Shown piece by piece: positions 1 to 5,565 of a stretch of DNA of 6,258 nucleotides. The notes beneath the pieces were generated by a model. The model was not told the DNA's origin. It saw only the letters and a list, made by a program, of their open reading frames with translations, and made no database searches. How positions within the stretch are numbered: position 1 is the stretch's first letter; each line of letters starts with the position of its first letter. Source of the DNA: Planctomycetota bacterium (GTDB lineage: Bacteria; Planctomycetota; Planctomycetia; Pirellulales; Pirellulaceae); NCBI GenBank assembly GCA_023417165.1, contig JAEZGD010000118.1, positions 1 through 6,258 on the forward strand. Direction: 5' to 3'. The position numbers and the translations under genes are program-made.

Positions 1-1164
1 ATCTTTTTCGCGACGCGTAAACCAGGAACGAACTGGCGCGTCGCAGGAATCGCCTTCGCCGCTTTTGGGTTGGCGGTTATCATCCTTCCTGGTGTGAATT
101 TTCTGTTCTCGCCTGCGTTAGTGCTGCAGTCGATAGCGACTTGCGTCTTCGCAATCCTTTGCGGATTGATGGGTGCGAAACCGCTGGCGATTCGCTTATT
201 GTCCATGGCATCGATGGCGGCGATCTACGGATTCCTTAGCTTGATCGCGCTGCCCCAGCATGTGGAGCAAGAGGCACTGCGGACCGAGTTTCCCATGACT
301 TCGTTGGCTCCGCGGCTGGCCTACGAAGCGGAAGCGAACGCACTGCCGGAGCCACAACTGGCCGAGACGGTTAAGCAACGTATGCAGGAGCATGAAACCA
401 AAGTGCGGGCGGATTCTCCGATTAGCTTCACGGTTTTCACATCGCGCGGCAGTAGCTTATTCAAGTTGCACGAGTTGCACCGCGACTCTTTTGTTAACGC
501 CTCAGGTTTCGGTATTTCGCGAATGCCTATGCGAGCCACCCGCGAGGACATTGTGCTGCCGCCTGTGGCGCCAGTGACATTGCCGCCGCCCTATGTGCCC
601 GAAGTTTCGCCCGACCAGGCCGCTGACTTTCCCTTGGCCGCGTCAAAGACACCAGCGCAGGAAACGCTTCAGACTCTGCATCATGCTGGCCACGGCGATT
701 TTCTGGATCCCGGGCGCATGGGATATGTTCGGGACCGCGAAAATGTCGCAGGTTTCGTTGGACATGGCTTTTCGCAAACGCCGGCCGTTAAGGATGACGC
801 CGCGGAGTTGGAACAGTGGCAACTGGTGAAGTTGGAACTGGTAAGCCTGCTCAAGCATGCCGAGCCTGTGGCATATGTTTCAGAGAGCCTGCCGCAGATG
901 GATCATCTGCAAGACGCACCGACGCGACCGCTCAAAACCTTCGAACGCCAGGCGATCGAGCAATTGCGCGCGGATAAAGATCTGGTCGTCGATTCACAGC
1001 CTGCGCGCGTGCGCATGGTCGGTTCCTTGCGTGCCACCAACGATTGCCGCGCGTGTCATCAGGTGCCACGCGGTACGCTGCTGGGTGCATTCACGTATGA
1101 GTTGCTGCCGGCAGTTCCGCCTCCTGCGACGACCAAAACAGAATCAGAATCGCCTAAGGCGTAG
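1..1164 (+). CDS. Membrane-anchored single-haem c-type cytochrome-like protein (5' partial)
   Basis: The reading frame is open from base 1, so the true start lies outside the window and 387 residues are visible. Three hydrophobic segments lie at visible residues about 12-30, 39-58 and 64-84. A long soluble part rich in Pro, Ala and Glu follows. Near the C-terminus a CRACH sequence (bases 1045-1059) fits the CxxCH covalent haem c attachment motif, followed by a GTLLGAFTYEL stretch. I recall similar CxxCH-x-LLGAF(S/T)Y endings in uncharacterised planctomycete proteins, but cannot name a family. The haem motif implies that the C-terminal part faces the periplasm. With only one CxxCH it would be a mono-haem electron carrier or sensor; substrate and partner are unknown. 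A TTG at base 70 could in principle start translation, but it would cut into the first helix. The gene ends in tandem stops, TAG then TAA. The haem reading is fairly safe; the physiological role is not known. Confidence 0.8.
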   Translation: MFFATRKPGTNWRVAGIAFAAFGLAVIILPGVNFLFSPALVLQSIATCVFAILCGLMGAKPLAIRLLSMASMAAIYGFLSLIALPQHVEQEALRTEFPMTSLAPRLAYEAEANALPEPQLAETVKQRMQEHETKVRADSPISFTVFTSRGSSLFKLHELHRDSFVNASGFGISRMPMRATREDIVLPPVAPVTLPPPYVPEVSPDQAADFPLAASKTPAQETLQTLHHAGHGDFLDPGRMGYVRDRENVAGFVGHGFSQTPAVKDDAAELEQWQLVKLELVSLLKHAEPVAYVSESLPQMDHLQDAPTRPLKTFERQAIEQLRADKDLVVDSQPARVRMVGSLRATNDCRACHQVPRGTLLGAFTYELLPAVPPPATTKTESESPKA

Positions 1165-1302
1165 TAAACACGACAAGAGAGTGATAGCCGGCAAATTCGT
1201 TACGTTGATGCCTTCTGTTGGGGAACTCATGCGAGTTGGACACTGCGGACGATAGCGCGAAATGAAGATTGTCTCGCTTCGCCTTTCCCAAGGATCGCCC
1301 GC

Positions 1303-1722
1303 ATGCGTGCGCTTGTTCGCGTCAGCTTGGTTGCTGTGATGTTTTGTCTGGCGAGCGCCGCCCAAAGCGCGCTGGCGGTGGATTTATCGGGCTGCTGGGA
1401 AGGCTGTTGGGGAAGCCAAACCACGCCGCACAAGGGACCGCTGAAAGCGACCTTTGTGAAGCAGGACGAGACGCATTACTGCGTGCACTTCAAGGGGCGG
1501 TTCTTCAAGCTGCTGCCGTTCAAATACAGCGTGGTGCTGGAAGTCGTCGAAGATACCGGCGATCACGTGACGCTCTCGGGCAGTCACTACCTGGGCCGCA
1601 TGTTCGGCACCTTTACCTATACCGCAACCGCGACCGCTTGCGATTTCAACGCCGACTATTCGTCGTGCAAAGACAACGGCGTTTTCAAGCTGAAGAAGGT
1701 CGCTGGCTGCTGCTGCGAGTAG
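1303..1722 (+). CDS. Short exported cysteine-rich protein of unknown function
   Basis: This 139-residue protein begins with a clear signal peptide: Arg at 2 and 6, a hydrophobic core at about 7-20, and an Ala-Leu-Ala site predicting cleavage after residue 25. The mature 114 residues start VDLSGCWEGCWG and hold eight cysteines (31, 35, 60, 113, 122 and a run at 136-138), ending GCCCE. Alternating hydrophobic residues at 46-110 suggest a mainly beta fold, and DLSGxWxG near the mature N-terminus resembles the opening of small lipocalin-like or beta-barrel proteins. I associate short proteins of this kind with Planctomycetes, but no function is known to me. The start is supported by AAGGA at 1290-1294, eight bases before the ATG. 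It lies 138 bases after the haem protein gene on the same strand. No convincing promoter or terminator is seen between them, so cotranscription is possible. The cysteines could form disulfides or bind metal; the sequence does not decide. Confidence 0.85.
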   Translation: MRALVRVSLVAVMFCLASAAQSALAVDLSGCWEGCWGSQTTPHKGPLKATFVKQDETHYCVHFKGRFFKLLPFKYSVVLEVVEDTGDHVTLSGSHYLGRMFGTFTYTATATACDFNADYSSCKDNGVFKLKKVAGCCCE

Positions 1723-1769
1723 TGCGGCCGGTTGGCCAGAGCCTATTCTCGCCGCTCGCCAGAGCGCAT

Positions 1770-1802
1770 AAAAAACCCCAGCCAAACTGGCTGGGGTTTT
1801 TT
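1770..1802. terminator. Bidirectional intrinsic terminator
   Basis: A perfect 9-bp stem CCCCAGCCA / TGGCTGGGG (1776-1784 and 1788-1796) with a 3-base AAC loop is flanked by six A (1770-1775) and six T (1797-1802). Read on either strand it gives a GC-rich hairpin followed by a U tract. It lies 48 bases after the stop of the exported cysteine-rich protein gene (+) and 27 bases after the stop of rpsD (-), so it can end both convergent transcripts. Confidence 0.95.
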
Positions 1803-1828
1803 GTTGCTTTAGGAAAGCGAAGCGACGA

Positions 1829-2434
1829 CTAGCGCGACATGTGTTCGATGACCATCTTCATGTCGACCGGCAAGCTGATGTCGCTCGGGCCGGGCTTGCC
1901 TTGGACCGTCGCACGCAGGTTTTCCGCGTCGAAGGTGATCCAGTCCAGGCGGTCGGCGGCGGCGTCCTGCTTGGCGCCTTGGTACAGGTTGTACAGGCGT
2001 TCGATCGGACGCAGGGAGATGACGTCGCCGGGACGCAGCTGGTACGAAGGCTTGGTGACCTTGATGCCGTTCACATGGAAGTGGCCGTGCACAATGCCTT
2101 GGCGGGCTTGTGGGCGGGTCTTGGTGAAACCAGCGCGGCGGATGACGTTATCCAGGCGGTTTTCACAGTACAGCAGGAGCTGTTCGCCGGTGTTGCCCTT
2201 CATGTGCGAAACTTTGTCGTAGTAACGACGCAGTTGGCGCTCGCCGAGGCCGTAATAGTGCTTGATCTTTTGCTTTTCGTAGAGCGCTTGGCCGTAAGGC
2301 GAGGGGCGCTTGCCACGGGTGTGCATGCCGGGGGGATTTTCGCGACGCTCCATCGCGCGCGACGCACCCGAGCTTTCATAGACCATCGCCTTGAGGCGGC
2401 GATTGACGCGGGCCTTTGGACCGGTATAACGCAT
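1829..2434 (-). CDS. rpsD: 30S ribosomal protein S4
   Basis: S4 is a primary 16S rRNA-binding protein that nucleates assembly of the 30S body and lines the mRNA entry channel. The 201-residue product matches S4 along its whole length: MRYTGPKARVNRR at the start (compare E. coli MARYLGPKLKLSRR), YGQALYEKQKIKHYYG at about 47-62, the GNTGE loop at 80-84, then an S4 RNA-binding domain at about 91-155 with NRLDNVIRRAGF and VNGxxVxxPSYQLRPGDVIS. The length is close to the usual 200-209. The N-terminal zinc-binding cysteines of some S4 proteins are absent, so it is the zinc-independent form. The frame stays open upstream to 2614, but S4 homology begins at the ATG at 2434, which has GGAG six bases before it (2441-2444). 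The gene stands alone; none of the usual alpha-operon neighbours (rpsM, rpsK, rpoA, rplQ) is adjacent. Confidence 0.98.
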   Translation of the reverse strand: MRYTGPKARVNRRLKAMVYESSGASRAMERRENPPGMHTRGKRPSPYGQALYEKQKIKHYYGLGERQLRRYYDKVSHMKGNTGEQLLLYCENRLDNVIRRAGFTKTRPQARQGIVHGHFHVNGIKVTKPSYQLRPGDVISLRPIERLYNLYQGAKQDAAADRLDWITFDAENLRATVQGKPGPSDISLPVDMKMVIEHMSR

Positions 2435-2717
2435 TTCTAACTCCAAACAGTAACGGGTTTTACGATAGGACAGCCCGCGACAAAACGGGTTGGGCAGCGC
2501 GGAGGTGCGCTCGCCGACAGGCAGGCTTTGATCTGCTGCGAACCCTCTTGCGGAGGGGCAGGCAAGCCATGCCACTGCCCGGCACGTCCTCGGTTTATCG
2601 GCAATGCAACGCACTGCCGCCAGGGAACGGCTTAGGGGAATCCAAGAGTATCGCGGAAAAGGGGCGGGGAATCAAGGGAGGTGGGGACCGTTTCAGACCC
2701 GCTCGGGGGACGGACGC
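2435..2717 (-). other. Intergenic region and probable leader of rpsD
   Basis: These 283 bases separate rpsD from the DUF6985-like gene upstream of it. I see no credible -35/-10 pair. Two overlapping hairpins are present: CCCTC/GAGGG (2543-2547 with 2553-2557), and a 6+3 bp stem GGGCAG/CTGCCC (2556-2561 with 2575-2580) with inner GCA/TGC. They share bases 2556-2557, so only one can form at a time. A short direct repeat AACGGGTT occurs near the rpsD start. No gene is supported here, despite the open frame continuous with rpsD up to 2614. Confidence 0.4.
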
Positions 2718-3242
2718 TTATCCACGCGGCGGATAGATCACATTTTCGTACTCCGGATCGTCGTAGGCATCGGAGTTGGTCAGGTGGCTATCGTACTCAC
2801 CAAGTTTGTTGACTCGCAGGCCGTTCTTCAGCACGATTTGCAGGCCATGCTCGGGCTCCCATTCACAATTGCCATCCAGCGAAATGTAGATGCCCTGGTC
2901 GCCTCCGTCGCGACGCTGCACGAGTGGCTCATCGCCGAGTTCCACCAGTTTCCAGAGTTCGTCGGCGGACTCGATTGGCTCTTCGCCATCCTCCAGCCAA
3001 TACTCCTCCATGTCCTTGTAGTAGGCAAAGAGGGCCTCGTCGGCGGCCCGCAAAACGTCAGGCGTGCCAACCAGGAAATTGGCAATCGCCACATGGAAGT
3101 CTTCCGGGCGAGGATCGTCTTGGTAACCCTCAAGGGCAATTCGGCACTGCTGACCGCCCAACATGGGAATCGCAATCGGCTCGCTGACGTACCAGCCAGT
3201 ACCCTTTTGCTTCGTTAACGTCCCAAGGCCAGGAACTTCCAT
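2718..3242 (-). CDS. DUF6985-like soluble protein
   Basis: The 174-residue product is acidic, has no signal peptide or membrane helix, and is probably cytoplasmic. It opens with PGLGTLTKQKGTGWYVSEP, followed by IPMLGGQQCRIALEGY at 25-40 and an FHVAIANFL helix at 49-57. Its most telling block is CEWEPEHGLQIVLKNG (126-141), then RVNKLGEYDSHLTNSDAY (143-160). I recognise this layout as that of bacterial proteins annotated DUF6985, from memory and without a search. No function is established for the family. Occurrence near toxin or immunity-type loci is sometimes seen for comparable small acidic DUFs, but nothing here supports that role. AAGGA at 3251-3255 lies eight bases before the ATG and fixes the start. 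It lies between the channel gene and rpsD on the same strand, separated by about 240 and 283 bases, so it is probably its own transcription unit. Confidence 0.8.
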   Translation of the reverse strand: MEVPGLGTLTKQKGTGWYVSEPIAIPMLGGQQCRIALEGYQDDPRPEDFHVAIANFLVGTPDVLRAADEALFAYYKDMEEYWLEDGEEPIESADELWKLVELGDEPLVQRRDGGDQGIYISLDGNCEWEPEHGLQIVLKNGLRVNKLGEYDSHLTNSDAYDDPEYENVIYPPRG

Positions 3243-3431
3243 CGTCGCAATCCTTCAAGATGAGCCTGATAAGCACTGCAAAACCCGTATAAGGTGCTGC
3301 TTATTGGATCGCTCCGCTTGGCGACATGCAAGTATTTCAGAGAGGCTGCGACGCGAATTTCTGAAGGGGCTCGCGACCGATCATCGCCATCGTCACAGGA
3401 CGGGTACTTGTCGAATCGGTGAGGCGTTCCC

Positions 3432-3460
3432 GGCTAGCCAACTCGCCATGTTGGCCAGCC
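3432..3460 (-). terminator. Long hairpin just after the channel gene, without U tract
   Basis: GGCTAGCCAAC (3432-3442) and GTTGGCCAGCC (3450-3460) form an 11-bp stem around a 7-base loop. On the minus-strand RNA the single irregular position is a G-U wobble, while on the plus strand it is an A-C mismatch, so the structure favours minus-strand transcripts. It starts 22 bases after the channel stop codon. No U run follows, so it is either a non-canonical terminator or a 3'-end stabilising hairpin. Confidence 0.45.
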
Positions 3461-3482
3461 AAACGTCAAACCATCGTGAATG

Positions 3483-4373
3483 TTACCGCACCGCTTCGTT
3501 CAGCATCTTGGCATTGGGGATGCTGTGACGATACATCATGCCGCCTTCGTTCGTTTCGATGATGGTGGCGACGGGACCGACCTCGCGCACGATACCTTCA
3601 AAATGGCCCACCTGGACACGGTCGCCGCTATGCAAGCGTTGCCGCACATAGTAGCCCGCCAGAATCCCGGCCACGACGTCGCGACCGCCAAGGCCAAAGC
3701 TCAACCCAAAGCCCAGGGCGAGCGCCGCGAAGGCGATCAAGATCGCTTCGTTGAGCAGTTTGAATTCGATCTGCAATTGGTCGAACGCGGCGATGAACGT
3801 CATCAGCGCCAAGATCCAATAGACCGCGCTTGCGAGTTGCGGAGCGTACGTGATGCCGACGCGATCGGCGCTGGTGGCGACCACGCCTTTCAAAAACGCC
3901 GCCAACAGCAAGCCGAGCACGACCACGAACGTCGCCACGAGCAGCTTCGGAATATAGGCGATCACTTTTTCGATCGCGCCAGTCAGCGCCGGTAGGTCGA
4001 GAATATCGAAGGCGGCGATGGCAAACACGCACATCAGCAGCCAGAAAATAATCACGCCCACGATCTGCGGCACCGTGCGTTCGATGCCAACCTGCTGCAT
4101 CGATTGCACCAAGCCGCCGCTTTCAGCAGCGCGCTGAAGTCCCAATTTTTCGGAAACCGTAGTGATCGCGTGCGCCACCAGTCGAGCGACGATATAGCCA
4201 ATTATCAGCACCGCTACCGCGGCGACTACCTTGGGAGCAAACTCCACAAACTGGGCGGTGACGTTGCTAAAGCTGTGCATGACGGCGCTAGTTGAGTGCG
4301 CGGCGGTCTCGCTGAGCGATTCGACTGGCGTGGTGGGATCGGTTTGGGCAATCAGTGTGGGAAACATGGTCAT
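3483..4373 (-). CDS. CmpX-like MscS-family mechanosensitive ion channel
   Basis: This 296-residue inner-membrane protein has about five hydrophobic helices (roughly 47-66, 103-121, 143-162, 182-198 and 211-229). It contains two copies of a motif typical of the conserved TM helix family (PF05552): FAPKVV...IIGYIVARLV at 46-66 and YIPKLL...LGLLLAAFLKG at 140-163. The segment ALGFGLSFGLGGRDVVAGILAGYYVRQR (about 219-246) is the MscS pore-lining region, followed by a short beta domain (SGDRVQVGHFEGIVREV, then SIPNAKM) to residue 296. The large C-terminal alpha/beta cage of E. coli MscS is absent. The family gates ion flow on membrane tension or influences envelope homeostasis; conductance here is inferred. 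The ATG at 4367 (residue 3) may be the true start, because AAAGAG lies six bases before it and directly abuts the ATG at 4373. It is the last gene of a probable operon with the sigma factor and the small membrane protein. Confidence 0.93.
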   Translation of the reverse strand: MTMFPTLIAQTDPTTPVESLSETAAHSTSAVMHSFSNVTAQFVEFAPKVVAAVAVLIIGYIVARLVAHAITTVSEKLGLQRAAESGGLVQSMQQVGIERTVPQIVGVIIFWLLMCVFAIAAFDILDLPALTGAIEKVIAYIPKLLVATFVVVLGLLLAAFLKGVVATSADRVGITYAPQLASAVYWILALMTFIAAFDQLQIEFKLLNEAILIAFAALALGFGLSFGLGGRDVVAGILAGYYVRQRLHSGDRVQVGHFEGIVREVGPVATIIETNEGGMMYRHSIPNAKMLNEAVR

Positions 4374-4389
4374 CTCTTTTCGGAAAGAG
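4374..4389 (-). promoter_or_regulatory. Hairpin covering the channel ribosome-binding site
   Basis: CTCTTT and AAAGAG (4374-4379 and 4384-4389) pair perfectly around a 4-base loop, immediately before the first ATG of the channel gene. On the minus-strand mRNA the 3' arm is the only purine-rich SD-like sequence (AAAGAG), so the hairpin would hide the ribosome-binding site. The stem is short and AU-rich, so the effect may be weak. Confidence 0.35.
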
Positions 4390-4413
4390 GAAGCTTGGTT
4401 TGGAGTGTATCTC

Positions 4414-4653
4414 TTATTCGCGGGCGTCGTCGCGCACGCGTGGTTCGTAAGTTCCGGTCAATGTGTAAGCCAGCAATCCGCCGAGCGCTTGGGCAAAGTG
4501 CACCAGCACGAACGGAAGTCCGCGCACGACCAGATCGGTGATTTGCAACACGATCAGCGTCGAGTTGACACGCTCGCGCACTTCGCCGCGCAACCGCTGC
4601 GGCGGTGCGGGGACCGGTTGCTGGCCGAGTTGTTCAAGCAGATTCGGGGGCAT
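4414..4653 (-). CDS. Small membrane protein encoded with ECF sigma factor; candidate anti-sigma or modulator
   Basis: This 79-residue protein starts 12 bases after the sigma factor stop codon, with only a weak CAGG-type ribosome site, which suggests translational coupling. The N-terminal third is soluble (MPPNLLEQLGQQPVPAPP, then a charged RLRGEVRERVN). Residues 32-65 are largely hydrophobic and form one or two membrane-associated helices, including VHFAQALGGLLAYTLTG at 51-67. A short charged tail with YEPRVRDD follows. I recall short planctomycete proteins with the same MPPxLLEQL start and ALGGLLxxTLTGxYE end next to ECF sigma factors, from memory only. By position it could be a minimal anti-sigma factor, with the N-terminal cytoplasmic part holding the sigma factor. 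It has no zinc-binding HxxxCxxC motif, so it is not a classical ZAS-type anti-sigma factor. The channel gene follows after 40 bases. The reality of the gene is well supported by its context; the role is inference. Confidence 0.75.
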   Translation of the reverse strand: MPPNLLEQLGQQPVPAPPQRLRGEVRERVNSTLIVLQITDLVVRGLPFVLVHFAQALGGLLAYTLTGTYEPRVRDDARE

Positions 4654-4665
4654 CGCCTGCGTCCG

Positions 4666-5259
4666 TTATTCCGTGTCGCCAAAGTTCTGGTCAGGGAAGC
4701 GAGCTTGCAGCTTGGCGATCGCGCGGTGAATGCGCATCTTGCACGCGCTGACCGAGAGATCGAACATGGCTGCGAGTTCGTCGTGGTTGTAACCTTCGGA
4801 GTACTTCAGGATCAGTAACGCTCGGTCTTCGTCGTCGAGCGTGTCGAGCATTTGTGCCAGGTCGAGGTCCGCGCCGCTGGTGGGCTGCGCGACATACCGT
4901 TCTTCGTAGGCGTGCTGTTCTTGCGCCGCGCCTTCGTGCGTGCGACGCCGTCCGCGACTGCGCCGCATCTCCAAGCAGACTCGCAACGCGATGCCATGCA
5001 CCCAGGTCGAATAGCGGCTTCGTCCGGCGAACTTTTGCCGCTGAAAAAACAGTCGCACAAAGACTTCCTGGGCGGCATCAGCCGCGTCTTCGGCACTGCC
5101 CAGCAACCGGAAGCAAACCCGCCAGACGCGCTCTTCATAGCGCTCGAAGAGCGCGGCAAAGGCGGGGCCTTCGCTCCCTTCGCGCGCCGCCTCGGCGGCC
5201 AAGTCTTCGTCGCTGAGATGCGTTGTATCCAAGGTGCGTGCCACACAGGTCGTTTCCAT
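4666..5259 (-). CDS. ECF-type RNA polymerase sigma factor (sigma-70 family)
   Basis: The 197-residue protein has the two-domain ECF layout and would direct RNA polymerase to a set of stress or envelope promoters. Region 2 spans about 34-104, with FERYEERVWRVCFRLLGS, DAADAAQEVFVRLF at 58-71 and the YSTWVHGIALRVCLEMRR block at 83-100. A basic, Glu-rich linker follows. Region 4 (about 132-186) carries LDTLDDEDRALLILKYSEGY and a helix-turn-helix HDELAAMFDLSVSACKMRIHRAIAKL at 159-184. Region 3 is lacking, as expected for ECF factors. The chosen ATG at 5259 has no clear Shine-Dalgarno sequence; a GTG at codon 6 is possible but no better. It heads a probable three-gene operon with the small membrane protein and the CmpX-like channel, and is divergent from the receiver gene. 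Autoregulation is common for ECF operons, but no GGAAC-type promoter is convincingly placed upstream. Confidence 0.95.
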   Translation of the reverse strand: METTCVARTLDTTHLSDEDLAAEAAREGSEGPAFAALFERYEERVWRVCFRLLGSAEDAADAAQEVFVRLFFQRQKFAGRSRYSTWVHGIALRVCLEMRRSRGRRRTHEGAAQEQHAYEERYVAQPTSGADLDLAQMLDTLDDEDRALLILKYSEGYNHDELAAMFDLSVSACKMRIHRAIAKLQARFPDQNFGDTE

Positions 5260-5565
5260 TCGCCAGGGCAGTAGCTTGATTCCTACTGTCTGTTGCCGGC
5301 GAACGGCAGGGCGTCACAAGCTGGCTATCGGAGCCTGGCGTCCCTTCCTAAGGGTGGTGCGCAAGTTGCTCCACCCATTAAAAGTCTGCGTTCCAAACAA
5401 GCAGGCGTGGGTTCGAAACGACAAGTTCGCCGTTCGCGAGAGCAGGTAGCACTGTTAGATCCGGAACGGCCCATCCGGGGGGCGACAAAAATGCGGTCGA
5501 TTCGTGCATTCCGCGAATCAGGGCTTAGATTTCAGGACTGACTTATTCTCCTTGAGCCGCACCCT
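5260..5565. other. Divergent intergenic region between sigma factor and receiver genes
   Basis: No gene, tRNA or confident promoter is supported in these 306 bases. Several short inverted repeats are present: TGCCG/CGGCA around GCGAA (5294-5308), CCCTT/AAGGG (5342-5354), and GGGTGG/CCACCC (5352-5357 with 5371-5376). The last two share GGG at 5352-5354, so they cannot form together. A 9-base sequence GCGAACGGC at 5299-5307 recurs inverted at 5429-5437. The region must hold promoters for both outward genes, but I cannot place -35/-10 elements with confidence. Confidence 0.5.

Noticed and set aside
1165..1302. TTGGAC at 1236-1241 as a -35 box for the exported cysteine-rich protein gene
   Set aside because: No acceptable -10 hexamer lies 16-18 bases downstream.
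1269..1832. A 187-codon open frame on the + strand overlapping the exported cysteine-rich protein
   Set aside because: It is Arg-rich, low in sequence logic, runs through the bidirectional terminator, and overlaps a gene with a clear signal peptide and ribosome-binding site in another frame.
1841..2440. Long open frame antisense to rpsD
   Set aside because: It mirrors codon structure of rpsD, which is certain, and shows no recognisable domain or ribosome-binding site.
2435..2614. A 60-codon in-frame N-terminal extension of rpsD
   Set aside because: S4 homology starts exactly at the ATG at 2434, which has a good GGAG site, and the extension resembles no S4 N-terminus.
3269..3304. Inverted repeat ATAAGCA-N22-TGCTTAT upstream of the DUF6985-like gene
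   Set aside because: A perfect 7-base inverted repeat with a loop this long is expected several times by chance in a window of this size.
3480..3995. 171-codon open frame antisense to the channel gene
   Set aside because: The composition (many His, Asp, Gln, Arg) is typical of the reverse complement of a hydrophobic membrane protein gene.
4852..5274. Open frames antisense to the sigma factor
   Set aside because: They overlap a clear ECF sigma factor on the other strand and show no domain.
5401..5445. GGTTCGAAAC resembling a tRNA T-loop
   Set aside because: The flanking bases do not form a T stem (GTGGG against CGACA), and no acceptor, D or anticodon arm can be built around it.
5463..5484. 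GGAAC followed about 17 bases later by CGAC, resembling an ECF-type promoter toward the receiver gene
   Set aside because: The -10 element is not a good match and the motif is too short to support a call.
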